A program made the translations under genes and the position numbers. A stretch of 64,000 nucleotides of DNA from Candidula unifasciata. Taxonomy: Eukaryota; Mollusca; Gastropoda; Stylommatophora; Geomitridae. Position 1 is the stretch's first letter, and each line of letters begins with the position of its first letter. Shown in pieces: positions 44,201-53,289 of this stretch. The stretch is taken from NCBI GenBank assembly GCA_905116865.2, contig CAJHNH020004557.1, positions 362,036 through 426,035 of the forward strand. The letters run 5' to 3'. A model generated the notes under the pieces. It ran no database searches. It saw nothing but the letters and a program-made list of their open reading frames with translations, and was not told where the DNA came from.

Positions 44201-47200
44201 CTTCACTTCCTCTTTTACCGCTGTGGGTGTCGAGGGAGATATAAGGTTCTGTTTCTAGCTCTTCTGGCTGCCTCGACCATAGGCACATCGTGCTGTTGTA
44301 GAGTTTCTCTGATGTTATCCTTCCATCTTGTTCTTGGTCTACCCCGTGCTCTACGTCCTTCTTCTCTTCCCATGTATGCTTTGTATGGTATGGTGTCACA
44401 AGGCATTCTCTCTAATGGGCAAACCATTTCACTTGCTGTCTTTGTATGTAATCCAGAATTGGTTCTGTGCCGACTTGTTCTCTTATGATCTCATTTCTGA
44501 TCTTATCTCTTATGGTCACTCCTACAGCCCTTCTCAGACATCTCATTTCCGTGGTTACTAATTTTCTTTTATGGTTTGTTGTGAGTGACCATGTCTGGCA
44601 CTGGTAGCACAGAGTTGGAATAAATATGCTTTGAATAAGATGTCTCTTTGTGCTGATTGGGATTGTCTTATGCTGTAAGAGGGGGGCTAGCTGTCCCAAT
44701 ACTTGGTTTGCTTTACTGCACCTAATGTCAATTTCTTTATCCAATTTCCCATCTTCGGTAAATGTAGTTCCCAGATATTTAAACTCAGATGCCTGTTTAA
44801 TGCCTTTGTATTCTATTGTTATGTTTAGATCTGTCTTCTTTTTTCCTATTGACATTACTTCTGTCTTTTCAGTGTTGATTCTCATATTATTTGTTTTACA
44901 TTCTTCATTCATGGATGTTAGATGTTGTTGCAATTTCATGGCTGTATCTGCTATCAAGGCCTGGTCATCTGAAAAGAGTAATTCGTTGATCTTACTAAGA
45001 TCTTCATTCATGGGCTTGGCATTCTTGCATATACTGTCGATGTAGGTGATAAACAGCAGTGGTGATAAGACACACCCCTGTCTTACTCCAGATGTCACTG
45101 TGAAAGGATGAGATGTTCCCTGATTTATTCTAACTACACTTCTACAATCCCTGTATAAACTTTTGCACACTTCGATGAGGTGTTCGCTTACTCCATATCT
45201 TGCCATTATTTTCCATAATAATTGTCTGTCGACTCTGTCAAATGCCTTCTCCTGGTCTATGAAAGCCACAAATAAGTTCTTATTGTATTCAATGTTCTTT
45301 TCTATTAACTGTTTAAGTGTGAAGATTGCATCTGTGCAGCTTCTATTTTCTCCTAAATCCCATCTGTTCTTCTGCCAGCTGTGGTTCTATCACTGGTCTC
45401 AGTCTTGTTTCTATTATCTTGGCATACATTTGCCAACATGGCTTAAAAGAGATATGCCTCGATATTGACCGCATTCTCGTTTGCTTCCTTTGTTCTTCCA
45501 CAATGGTATAACTATTGCATGTTGCCAATCAATAGGGGCCGTTTGTTGTACCCATGCTGCATTGAATATTCTGTGAAGCCATCTGATGCTGCTTTCACCT
45601 GCTGCTTGAATTATTTCTGTTGGTAATCTATCAGCTCCTGGTGCTTTATATTTTGGAGACTGTTTAATGACTTTTTCTATTTCATCCATTAGTATGTGTG
45701 GTTCTAACACTGTTGCTCTGTGCTCTTCAGTTGTTCTTTCCTGCTGATCTCCTAGAGGATTAAAGAGCTCATTGAAGTATTCCCTCCATCTTTCTGCAAT
45801 CTCGGGTGGATCTATCAATGGCCTTCCTGTCTTATCATTAATTATTTCAGTGGGGTTGTAGCTCTCATCTCTTTTCCGCATATTTTTAACCACTTTGAAA
45901 AATTTTCTGCTGGCTGTTTTCTCATTTTCAGCTAGTGACTCACCGAAACGTTCCCAGGATGCTTGTTTTGCAAGATCAGTAGTAAAAGAGGCAAAGTTAG
46001 AGAGAAAGGATGCAAATTATCTTAGGTAACGGCATGGTGGAATATAATCAACAGAATTGATCAAAGACTGAGGTCTGTGGAGACATGAAAGCTGTCAGGT
46101 ATGAGATGTGATAGGATCCAAATTTAGGTCTATGTGACCTTGATTAAAACATCATAACACCTCTAATTTGGACAAATTAAAAAAAATTAAAAAAACAATG
46201 CTGCTTGAGAAGAAAGAGAAAAACAGCTGTGACAATATCAGCTTGAATTAAAAACTAAAAATAAAACAAAGAATTAGAGAAAAATTAGATGAAGGAAAGA
46301 AGGATAACTGGAAACAATATTAAAGGAAGCAAGAAATACCTTCATATTTGGAGCCATCTGGATAAATAAACACTCCCTGGCCATGCTTTTTGTTGTTTGC
46401 ATATTCTCCCATGTAACGAGCTCCATTCTTGAACCTGCAACAAGTTTGTTTTTTAAACTGATGTTACATTCATCAGCTATTCTCCGTGTGGGTTCTGGGG
46501 CCCTATTATAGGGAAAACAAGAATAGACCCACTGCCTACCCAAAAGCAAGTCGTAAAAGCCGACTAATTGGGAGCTTCCTTTGAAGTCAGAGTGCATCTG
46601 CCTGAGAGGCAAGGAACCAGCAGCCTGCATACAAATGAGTCAGATCTGTAAAACCGATGCACATGCAACACTCAGGTTCTGGAACAGGACTGCAGTCCAA
46701 AAGTGGATGAACAACCAGAACTTTCCGCCAGTTTACAACTGGTGAACACGAAGAAGAAGAAGAAGAATTCATCAGTGATTTCTATGACATGTAGATGTGT
46801 GCCATGCACCATCTTGAAACCACCAAAGAAGAAAATCAAGGCTTTTGAACTGAAAAATTACATAAATATTCTTAGAAGGCTGAAGAAGACCATTTACCAT
46901 TCCACAGGATCTGCACAACACAGAAAATTGGCTTATAAATGGCAACATGTCTTCGAAACCAAAATACTTTGACTACATTAAATATCACAGAAAACTGGCT
47001 TATAAATGGCAACATGTCTTGGAAACAAAAATACTTTGACTATATAAAACATAACAGAAAACTGGCTTATAAACAGAAAAATCTGGAATCCCTTATAAAT
47101 AGAAACATGTCTCGGAAACCAAAATTCTTTGACTATATCAAACATCACAAAAAACTGGCTTATAAATAGCAACATGTCTCAGGAACCAAAATTGTTTGAC

Positions 47201-50200
47201 TAAATTAAACACCACAGTTGCCTAGAAAAACAACAGTAATCAAAAGCTAGAAACAGAGTCAGGGGTGACAGGATATTCATTACAGGCATGCTGAATTTGG
47301 AAATCAAGAGGCTAGAGAATAGCAAACGATGGTGAGTTTTTTTTGTAGTCAGAGAAGAAATCAAAGGAGCTGTAAGGTGAACAATCAACCACCACTAAAG
47401 CTGTTGCAAACCCATCTTCAATCAGTATGGCTTGGTAATCAGTTTATTACAAAAGAACCTAAATGACAATACAAAAGTCAGTAAGTCAGTAAATTTACCC
47501 CGCCAGGATATCACACATAGCTATAAATACCCCCACCCTGGCTTTTGCTGGGAGCCCTGAATATAGCCAGGCCATAAATATGGCCTAACATCTGAAAGTG
47601 GTTTTGTGGACCTCTCCACAGGTGATCCTCATCCGCATGGTGGCATTTTGTGTCACCAGGAGGAACAAAACAAGTTCACAGTTATTTCTAGTGAGCATGG
47701 TATAATAGATATGACTAAATAAAAAAATTATAAAGTATCTCTACACCATAGGGCAGGACAAAAATTACTGAATAAGACTGCCACTTTAAGCCTCAATGTG
47801 GATAATAACTGATCATGAAATGCAATCTACTAATCTTTTAAAAAGTTAACATGACTTTTTTTTTTTAATCAATACACTACATGTTTAATCTGCTAATTTA
47901 TCACAAAAAGCAGCAGAGTTAATGCAACCAGATCTGAAATAATTAATCTTTCCTGATATCATAATGCTGATCTAATATACTGTTACAACTTTATATTAAC
48001 GTATTTATCACTGGATCATCTCCTACCAATCTAACAGTATACAATGTCCCACCCATCTATCTCTGGGTCATACCAAACCCATCTAACACTGGATCTTCCC
48101 CTACCCAATTTATCAGCACTTTATTCCTCATTTGTACATCTTAGTATCATTCCTTTACTAATTTATCACACCATTCCTCCCTCGCTAATTCTAGCTCCTT
48201 ATTTAACTCACTCCCCCAAATATTACAATACGTAAACTGAAGTATGACAAGCTAGATAAGATCAGTACCCTTTAGAAGCGAGGGACCAGTGTGAAAGTAC
48301 AAAAGACCATCCCAGCTGCAAGAAAATCGTACTGCAGGGTGTGCCACAAGAATCTGGCTGATACAAAAGTACAAAACACTCAGAGAAACAGCAAGATGGA
48401 CATACCATCAGACTGCTTATGGTACCACTGGAGCTCTGGGCTGGCTGCTGAGCATAGGGATGGACAGCTTATGGGATGACCAGAGTACTTTGATATAAGA
48501 TCCTAACTCAACTCAACTAAGATCAACCTCATAACCTACCTGTAGACACCTGTCCCACTCCTCTTCCCATTCTCGTAAAAGCCTTCGTACGTATCTCCAT
48601 TGGGCAGAGTTGCCTTCCCTTGACCATGACGTTCATTGCGATCATTTCTTTCTCCAACATAAGACTTTAAAAAAACAAATTTTACAACAAATGTTAAAAA
48701 ATTTTTTTTTTTAAAGGAGACATAAAGTCAAGCCTTACGTAACATTTATTTACATTTTTCACTCTTAGAACCTAGAAGCCAAGAGCCACACCCCCCCCCC
48801 TTTTCTAAATTTAACTAAATGATTTTGTTTTTAATTTGCCTTTTCAAGGGTTTTTTTTTTTCTAAAAGAAAGTGCTGGCATTCATCACAAAGCTCCTATT
48901 ATAAAAGAACAGAAAAAAATTGTGCCTAAACAAAATTTCAGGTGCTGCATACTGTTGAGTAGTACCTAAAAAATGCCCTTACTTTCTTCTTCTTCTTCTC
49001 TTCCACCTTGTACCTCAGCGAAGTGTCGGGGGGAGATGTAACGTTTGTTAATGAGCTCTGTCAAGAGCACTATTAAGACTGATGTCCATTTCTGTAAGGC
49101 TGTTCTTAATGCATCCCTCCCTATTTTCCCAGGTCTTCCACTCGCTCTATACCCGTTGTAACGTTTTAGTGTGGCTCGCTGTGGCTGATAGTACCAGGGC
49201 ATTCTTGTTAGGTGTCCAAACCACTTCATTTTTTGTTCTTTGATTGCTTGTAAGAAGGGCTTTTTTCCTAGTATTTGTCTGATTTCGTAGTCTGTCTTTC
49301 CTTGAAACTTCTTCAGCTCTTCCAAGGCATTTAATTTCTGTTGTCACAATTTTACATTCATTGGAGGATGTAAGTGTCCACGTTTGGCACTGATAGCATA
49401 GTGTTGGCCAAAAAATAGTTCTGATAAGATTCACTTTAGTACTCTAGAGTATTTGCTTGTGCCTCAACAGGAGAGATAGATGAACCATTACTTGATTAGC
49501 TTTGGCACATCTCGAGCTAATTTCTCTGTCTCGTTTCTCTGTCCCTCACTTTCTGCTAGTTACAATTTTTACATATTTCCCAGTCTTGTACAAAAAAAAA
49601 AAAAATACTCAAACAAAGACTGCTGAATTATTTTCCTGGAATATTTTGTTGATACTCATCTTGTGCACACTGAAATTATTCTGGTCCCAAACAGTTGTTA
49701 CTGTAACTTATTTAGTCTGAAATATATTGATAAATCATTGTCACCTTCAGTCTGCTGTGCTCTTATACATCATACAGGGCCCTGCTTAGTGCTCCATTCC
49801 AAACTGTCATGTGCAATCTTTGAATATCATGGATGGAACCCAACCCAACTTTTGGTCTTTCTCAGTTATGTTCATCTTCAGCTTTCTCTTGGACATCCTT
49901 GATTCCTTAATTCATTTGCTTTCCAACTGCAGTGCCTGTTTTAATTTTTAGTTATTTTGAAGCCCCTACCCTGGCTTTTGCCGGGGGCCCTAAATATAGC
50001 CAGGCCTGAAATAAGGCCTAATGGCTGAACAGGATTTCTGGGACCTCTCCACGGTGATCCTCATCTGCATGGTGGCACTTTGTGTCATTGGGTTTTTATC
50101 GCTTGTGTGATGTCCTGGTGGGGTACAACTTACATACATACATACTGCCTGTTTTGTGATTTGCTGTCCATTAAGATAAAACATTTGTTGATTCATGTGT

Positions 50201-51943
50201 TGTCTTGTTGTGCTTTTATATCACGCATGAGGCTCGCAGTCTATTCTGTTCTATCCTGTTTAATTAATTCATTATCATGGCTGGAATCCATTCCAGCACC
50301 TATGGCGTCTCTCTTTGATATTTGTTTTAGGGCTACTTTTTGGCGTCCTCACCTCCTTAACCACTTTATTGCCCATTTTAGTTCATGTCTGGTGATTCTC
50401 TGCACATTTCTTCTCATGGTGTGTCCAATATAACACTATCTTCTCTGTCTCATAAATACTGATACTATTGGTTGCCCAGACATTTCTCTTTTTTCTTTCC
50501 CCCTCTTAAGTTCATTGAGTTTTACAAAACATTTTCAGTGAAAATACTTTTAAAACATAAGTCTTGAAATTGAAAAATAACCTCAGATTTTACTATTAAA
50601 AAAAAACCATAATATATCTTCAAGAAAGAAATCATAACTATAGCTTTAAGACAGAAAACATAATATACCTTGGAGAAAGAAAACAATATAGCTTTAAGAA
50701 AGAAACCATAACTATAGATTAAAGAAAATTAACTATAGATTTAAGAAAGAAAACATAAATATAGATTTGAGAAAGAAAATATAACTTTAGATTTAAGAAA
50801 GAAAACATAATATAGCTTTAAGAAAGGAAACATAACTATAGCTTTGAGAAAGAAAACATCACTATAGATTTGAGAAAGAAAACATAACTAAACATTTGAG
50901 AAAGAAAACATAACTATAGATTTGAGAAACCAAAACAACCTTAGCTTTCAAATATTGTTTTCTTCTTTCTCTTTTGTCGTCTCACTGATGCCAGGTTAAT
51001 ATATTCTTTTAAAACACAAAATATGATTGTAGGATAACTAACCACAATCTGCGTATGAAATGTGTCTTTTTCAGTGGACAGCAACTTAGTGACTGTTTGA
51101 TTAAGAGTTTCGAACAGATGCAGGATAAAATCTGTAGTTGTCATTTTAGGGGTAGCAATAGGCAGTAGCAGTAGGCAGTAGCAGTAGCAGTAGGCAGTAG
51201 GCAGTAGTGAAGTAGTAGTGTAAACAAGGTGCCTAGCTAAACCTGTTTAATGGTTTAATATCGTTAAGCAAATCCTTATACCTCCCTCGACACATAAAGC
51301 GGTAAAATATGAAGTGAAGAAGGAGAACAAAGAAGAGAGAGAAGGAGAAGAAGAAAAAGAAAAAAGAAGAAGAAGAAGAAGAAGAAGAAGAAGAAGAAGA
51401 AGAAGAAGAAGAAGAAGAAGAAGAAGAAGAAGAAGAAGAAGAAGAAGAAGAAGAAGAAGAAGAAGAAGAAGAAGAAGAAGAAGAAGAAGAGTTGAGTTAA
51501 GTCAAGAATTGACATCACAGCACTCGGGGCATTCCCATGCATGCTCCGTCCTCATCTTCAGCAGCCAGCGCAGAGTTCCAATACTGATGGTACCGGTAAG
51601 AAGAGAAAAACGTTACTCTTGAACTCCAGATCGCTTTGTTGCATTGAACTCAGGAAAGGTATCGAAAGCCGACCGTCCAGAGAGCAATGGCTAACTCTGG
51701 ACTTAAAACCGGCTGGTCGAACCAAATAGGCACCCCCACCCCTCCCCCTTTCCGAACCTTTTAAAACAAATGCTGGTGTTTTATTTACATTTACATAGTC
51801 TCCCATAGGCATAATAAATAAGTTAGGAAACAGCTAACGTTAACTCTGAAACAACCCTGTCCTACAAAATCACACTAAAATCGACTTACTCCCAGATACT
51901 CTTCCTGTTCCTCGTCTATTTCTTCAGATCCGGAGTCCGACAT
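34988..51943 (-). CDS. RSPH1: RSPH1-like radial spoke head protein, complete, 6 exons
   Basis: The spliced CDS is 978 nt, 325 aa (human RSPH1 is about 309). Exons: 51943-51890, 48664-48540, 46434-46340, 41308-41082, 37974-37749 and 35238-34988; all junctions are GT-AG and in phase. The N-terminus [18 protein letters not shown] matches the acidic RSPH1 start. Six MORN repeats follow at about 20-180 ([54 protein letters not shown]), then [28 protein letters not shown] and a long Glu/Ala-rich tail ending APQADGEE. In other animals RSPH1 is part of the radial spoke head of motile cilia and sperm tails. A forkhead motif and an X-box-like motif lie just upstream. The 17-kb span is mostly intron filled with LINE, SINE and minisatellites. 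Confidence 0.96.
35530..36140 (+). mobile_element. LINE RNase H domain with 3' tail
   Basis: Plus frames read [40 protein letters not shown] and [16 protein letters not shown]: RNase H Glu, Asp and final Asp. It is followed by the 3' signature GAAACTCTTCATTTGCTGCT and CGCTTATGGGAGTGTCC. It sits in RSPH1 intron 5, antisense to the gene. Confidence 0.7.
36141..36275 (+). mobile_element. second LINE 3' tail in tandem
   Basis: A diverged second copy of the 3' signature (CTGGTTGCTGCAGAATGC, TTTATGGGAATGCCCAGAG) directly after the first. Confidence 0.55.
36598..36855 (+). mobile_element. S1 SINE
   Basis: GTGTAACGACTAGATGCTC, CAGGTCGATTTAGCC, GGGAAGTAAAAGTGGCCAGC, TCTATAAAATATAGGTCTAA and tail GGGTTCTTTACTTTTAC. 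In RSPH1 intron 5. Confidence 0.75.
36922..37102. mobile_element. complete hAT-like MITE with 8-bp target duplication
   Basis: Element 36930-37094 (165 bp). The ends CAGGACTATTCAAGC and, reversed, CAGGTCTATTCACTT pair at 11-12 of 15 positions. Flanks CTCTAAGC and CTTGAAGC agree at 6 of 8. Body: GAAAATGGAGATCTTCAC and GGCAATGATTCGCAGGCCAC. Fragment copy at 472-595. Confidence 0.65.
37215..37560 (+). mobile_element. LINE RT C-terminal fragment
   Basis: Plus frames read [39 protein letters not shown] and [20 protein letters not shown]: the FGHxxRH, RGRPxRRWxxDI, RExWR order of a LINE end. Just downstream of RSPH1 exon 5. Confidence 0.65.
37749..37974 (-). CDS. RSPH1: RSPH1 exon 5
   Basis: The acceptor GTGATTACAG precedes CCTGAAGGTC and the donor is CAGCTAG/GTAAGAGG. 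It encodes residues 168-242: last MORN-like block, [13 protein letters not shown], and the acidic segment. Confidence 0.95.
38095..38300 (+). mobile_element. RTE-like LINE 3' fragment
   Basis: Plus frames read [16 protein letters not shown], then [17 protein letters not shown], then [18 protein letters not shown]. Confidence 0.55.
38301..38797. repeat. minisatellite array 10, 42-bp unit
   Basis: About 12 units of ACTCACCATGACACTGGGCT plus ACAACCTAGTATCAGTGAGA and CG, in RSPH1 intron 4. It begins exactly where the preceding LINE end reads GGGCTACAACCTGGTATCAG, so the unit seems to have been taken from the LINE's 3' end. Confidence 0.95.
39062..39640 (+). pseudogene. unrecognised broken coding-like region
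   Basis: Plus ORF 39062-39319 ([16 protein letters not shown] and [16 protein letters not shown]) continues past a TAG in the same frame with [20 protein letters not shown], then [11 protein letters not shown] second frame follows at 39412-39633. The continuity suggests a decayed protein, but I cannot name a family. Minus frames are also open, so strand is uncertain. Confidence 0.3.
39641..40118. other. gene-free intron sequence with G run
   Basis: RSPH1 intron 4. A G run of about 14 lies near 39996. No other recognised feature. Confidence 0.4.
40121..40293 (+). repeat. direct repeat D, left copy
   Basis: About 173 bp, over 90% identical by eye to 42719-42892 (shared blocks ACTTATACAACTAATGAGT, AAGTGCCTAGATCTCATGCC). 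It lies on the 3' side of RSPH1 exon 4. Confidence 0.85.
40385..40615 (+). mobile_element. R4 interspersed repeat, sense copy
   Basis: GTGGGAAAACAAGAATAAAC, AAGCATGTCATAGAAGTCGA, AACAGTCTGCATACAAATCA and AGCCCAGAAGTGGATGAAC. Confidence 0.7.
40766..40980. repeat. imperfect (CA)n and related microsatellites
   Basis: ACAC/CATA/CCTAC mixtures over about 200 bp, ending AAGAAGAAGAAG. In RSPH1 intron 4, about 100 bp from exon 4. Confidence 0.85.
41082..41308 (-). CDS. RSPH1: RSPH1 exon 4 (central MORN repeats)
   Basis: The acceptor CTGTTTGCAG precedes GAAATTGGGC and the donor is AATAAG/GTTAGC. It encodes residues 92(part)-167, including [20 protein letters not shown] and [19 protein letters not shown]. 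Confidence 0.96.
41537..41556. repeat. poly(C) tract
   Basis: About 20 C, G on the transcribed strand, within RSPH1 intron 3. Confidence 0.85.
41944..42050. repeat. G-rich tandem repeat GTGGGRWGTGGG
   Basis: Mixture of GTGGGATGTGGG, GTGGGGAGTGG and GTGTGGGG. Guanine-run spacing could support G-quadruplexes on the plus strand. Confidence 0.85.
42181..42440 (+). mobile_element. S1 SINE, full length
   Basis: GTGGTTTAGCGGTTAGATGC, GGGTACCGGGTTAAG, CTTGGGAAGTAAAGGCGAC, TCTATAAAATATAGGTCTAG-like 3' half and a T-rich tail. RSPH1 intron 3. Confidence 0.8.
42510..42712 (-). mobile_element. S3 SINE, antisense
   Basis: Reverse S3: CAGTAGTTTGCCATTGCTTC, GATACTAGTCAAAACCAATG, GGTGGAATCGGCACCCCAGC and AAAGCACGTTCGTAACACC. 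Confidence 0.65.
42719..42892 (+). repeat. direct repeat D, right copy
   Basis: Partner of 40121-40293 in the same orientation, on the 5' side of RSPH1 exon 4. Confidence 0.85.
43090..43500 (-). mobile_element. LINE RT C-terminal fragment
   Basis: Minus frames read [34 protein letters not shown] and [19 protein letters not shown], the W-x-GHxLRM, W-PxGKRKRGRP pattern of LINE ORF2 ends. Confidence 0.65.
43550..43985 (-). mobile_element. RNase H LINE C-terminus and 3' end
   Basis: Minus ORF begins near [20 protein letters not shown] and includes [20 protein letters not shown] (final RNase H Asp) and [20 protein letters not shown], showing that the shared 3' signature is coding in the better copies. 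Confidence 0.7.
44190..45985 (-). mobile_element. RTE-like LINE, reverse transcriptase region
   Basis: The longest RT in the window, antisense-neutral (same strand) in RSPH1 intron 3. The upstream segment gives [20 protein letters not shown] and [20 protein letters not shown]. The core gives [40 protein letters not shown] and [12 protein letters not shown] (catalytic FSDD). The tail gives [10 protein letters not shown] then [19 protein letters not shown]. Only about three frameshifts (near 45440, 45350 and 44425) separate the pieces, so the copy is not very old. The endonuclease is missing. Confidence 0.8.
46340..46434 (-). CDS. RSPH1: RSPH1 exon 3 (MORN repeats)
   Basis: The acceptor CTTGTTGCAG precedes GTTCAAGAAT and the donor is TATGAAG/GTATTT. 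It encodes residues 60(part)-92(part): [20 protein letters not shown] and [11 protein letters not shown]. Confidence 0.95.
46483..46768 (+). mobile_element. R4 interspersed repeat, full-length sense copy with (GAA)n tail
   Basis: The reference copy: GTGTGGGTTCTGGGGCCC, AAGCAAGTCGTAAAAGCCGA, CTGCCTGAGAGGCAAGGAAC, TCAGATCTGTAAAACCGATG, TTCTGGAACAGGACTGCAGT and CAACCAGAACTTTCCGCC, then GTGAACAC and a GAAGAAGAAGAAGAA tail. In RSPH1 intron 2. Confidence 0.8.
46860..47380 (+). mobile_element. LINE fragment with internal tandem amplification
   Basis: A LINE RT piece ([20 protein letters not shown]) is repeated about four times with a unit of about 68 bp at 46905-47195, one unit shortened. The right flank continues with [15 protein letters not shown] residues. 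Compare [10 protein letters not shown] at 37310. Confidence 0.6.
47497..47662 (+). mobile_element. R7 dispersed repeat
   Basis: Shared blocks CACCCTGGCTTTTGCTGGGA, ATATAGCCAGGCC and GTGATCCTCATCCGCATGGT. Copies at 49958-50128 and, inverted, 60365-60470. Confidence 0.6.
47670..48284. other. gene-free intron sequence
   Basis: RSPH1 intron 2. ACCCATCTA/ACTGGATC motifs around 48000-48110 recur weakly. Otherwise nothing recognised. Confidence 0.4.
48285..48530 (+). mobile_element. RNase H LINE 3' end
   Basis: GAGCTCTGGGCTGGCTGCTG, ATGGACAGCTTATGGGATGA, then CCTAACTCAACTCAAC, the usual terminal AACTC repeats. It ends 10 bp from RSPH1 exon 2. Confidence 0.6.
48540..48664 (-). CDS. RSPH1: RSPH1 exon 2 (first MORN repeats)
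   Basis: The acceptor TTTTTTTAAAG precedes TCTTATGTTG and the donor is TACAG/GTAGGT. It encodes residues 19-60(part), including [25 protein letters not shown] end lies 10 bp beyond the donor. Confidence 0.94.
48985..49445 (-). mobile_element. RTE-like LINE 3' fragment
   Basis: Two overlapping minus frames give [20 protein letters not shown], then [20 protein letters not shown] and [20 protein letters not shown], the same order as 44215-44640. RSPH1 intron 1. Confidence 0.7.
49500..49955. other. intron sequence, no clear feature
   Basis: T/C-rich. Possibly a decayed LINE 3' end on the minus strand near 49780-49920, too diverged to call. Confidence 0.35.
49958..50128 (+). mobile_element. R7 dispersed repeat
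   Basis: TACCCTGGCTTTTGCCGGGG, ATATAGCCAGGCC, CGGTGATCCTCATCTGCATG and GTGTGATGTCCTGGTGGGGT. Confidence 0.6.
50270..50440 (-). mobile_element. LINE RT C-terminal fragment
   Basis: Minus frames read [20 protein letters not shown], then AIKWLRR and GRQK-like residues. Confidence 0.5.
50600..50935. repeat. degenerate tandem repeat, 26-29-bp unit
   Basis: About 12 imperfect copies of ATAGATTTAAGAAAGAAAAC plus ATAACT in RSPH1 intron 1. Confidence 0.8.
51148..51220. repeat. GCAGTA microsatellite
   Basis: Irregular mixture of GCAGTA and GGCAGTA hexamers/heptamers. Confidence 0.8.
51345..51490. repeat. (GAA)n microsatellite
   Basis: About 42 uninterrupted GAA triplets. It gives poly-Arg and poly-Phe ORFs on opposite strands, both artefacts. 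It abuts an antisense LINE tail (GAGTTGAGTTAAG). Confidence 0.95.
51491..51600 (-). mobile_element. RNase H LINE 3' tail
   Basis: GAGTTAAGTCAAGAATTGAC, GCATTCCCATGCATGCTCCG and TTCAGCAGCCAGCGCAGAGT: the shared 3' signature in reverse. Confidence 0.65.
51655..51737 (+). mobile_element. S3 SINE fragment
   Basis: GTATCGAAAGCCGACCGTCC, AGAGAGCAATGGCTAACT and CTGGACTTAAA, the S3 middle. Confidence 0.5.
51890..51943 (-). CDS. RSPH1: RSPH1 exon 1 (start)
   Basis: ATG at 51943 encodes [18 protein letters not shown]; the donor is CTGGGA/GTAAGT. 54 coding bases. Confidence 0.92.
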
Positions 51944-51996
51944 GTTTTCAGTGTATGTGCTTGATGTTCTAAAACACAGGAAAGTCTTCACACACC

Positions 51997-52028
51997 TGTT
52001 TGTTGTCACTGCCGGTTGCTAGGATACC
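51997..52028. promoter_or_regulatory. forkhead motif plus X-box-like site upstream of RSPH1
   Basis: TGTTTGT (51997-52003) fits a forkhead/FOXJ1 core. GTTGCTAGGATACC (52015-52028) resembles an RFX X-box with a weak right half. They lie 54-85 bp before the RSPH1 ATG. In animals RFX and FOXJ1 drive motile cilia genes; binding here is an inference. Confidence 0.4.
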
Positions 52029-52156
52029 GGTAGATTCTTTCTCCAGCCCTCGCCATTGAAAGGGGAATTAACCCCAGGTATTCATGGGATAAATGTGAAC
52101 GATTACTTCCCTGTCTGTAACGTTCGCAGAAAGGAAGGCAACGAGATAAATACAGC

Positions 52157-52178
52157 CACCCCCCCCCCCCCCCCCCCT
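52157..52178. repeat. poly(C) tract
   Basis: About 22 C followed by TTTCC. Similar to tracts at 41537 and 58570. Confidence 0.85.
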
Positions 52179-52179
52179 T

Positions 52180-52630
52180 TCCTTCCCGCCCCTTATAAAC
52201 TGATCCTGTTCAACCTCTGTTGTGTTTGTAGGTTATAATTACGGTGTTTGATGATGTTAATTCATTTTTTCATCTGCTTAAAGATTGCGGTAGATTTGGA
52301 TCATCTTATCACAGGTATTTGTTTTATTTTTCAAAATTTGCAGACCTGATAAGGAGAAATCGGAGACCCATTATTATACATTATCAGAAATTCCTTTTAG
52401 TAAAATAAGAATTCAAGCAAGAAAAATAGCCGGGGATATTTAACTTATTCTTCACAACAGAAATTCACCAGTGGTCTGCACTGTACGTGGATGGCTTGGC
52501 CACACTGATTAGGGCGGGAGAAGAACACTGACCTGATCCATGAATTGAGATGTAAAGTGTTCAATGAGTGTTCGAGGTATATTTAAAAAATGTGTGCAGT
52601 TTGTATCATTCTTTTTTGAAATATTGTCCT
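52180..52630. other. gene-free sequence
   Basis: Between the RSPH1 start and a LINE remnant. Nothing recognised. Confidence 0.4.
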
Positions 52631-52639
52631 GCTTATATC

Positions 52640-53110
52640 TTTTGGGATTTAGATAACAAAATAAGGAACTCTAAATTGTATCGTTTAAAAACCAAGTTAC
52701 AATTTTTAAATTCGAATGTTGTTTCAATTTTAACATATGCAAGTGAAAGTTGGAGAACAACTAAAGTCAGGGAACAAAAGTTAAATGCATTTGAAAACTC
52801 ATGTCTGAGGGAAATAATGCAAATAAAATGGGATCAGTTCAAAAGGAGTGCAGAAATAAGAGAATCGCCAAACAGGTATTAAAATGGGAAATAAATTGAT
52901 TAAGAAGGCGTTCAAGAGAAACCAAAAGACGAACGTTGATAAGAGAGGCCAAAGCCGCAGGACTGGATTCCATCCATAACACTGAACAAATTGCTAACGA
53001 TAGAACGAAATGAAGGCATAGACTTCGATGTGACAGATAAACCGGACAATGAATTAATGTTGTGGGCGATGATTACGACAGATATTGTACAGCGACAAGT
53101 TAGATAATCT
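52640..53110 (+). mobile_element. LINE RT C-terminal remnant
   Basis: Plus ORF reads NKIRNSKLYRLKTKLQFLNS, NVVSILTYASESWRTTKVRE and LNAFENSCLREIMQIKWDQF, the thumb/connection region of a LINE ORF2 (SVLLYGAExWxxT, FxxxCLRxIL). Frameshifts follow. Confidence 0.7.
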
Positions 53111-53182
53111 TTATAACATTGTATCTTACAATAGTTGAATTATGTCCTTATCATAGCCGTTGATCATACTCGATTACTTTAG

Positions 53183-53286
53183 CGTGTGTGTATGTGTGTA
53201 TGTCTGTAGTGGCTATGTCCGTGACGAAGTGTTGAAGTGCATCACTCTGTGTGTGCGTGTGTGTGTGCGTGTGTGTGTGTGTGTAT
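53183..53286. repeat. (GT)n microsatellites
   Basis: Two GTGTGT-rich stretches, 53183-53206 and 53250-53286. Confidence 0.85.
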
Positions 53287-53289
53287 ATT

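Noticed and set aside
51276..51622. poly-Phe and poly-Arg ORFs
   Set aside because: Both are translations of the same (GAA)n microsatellite.
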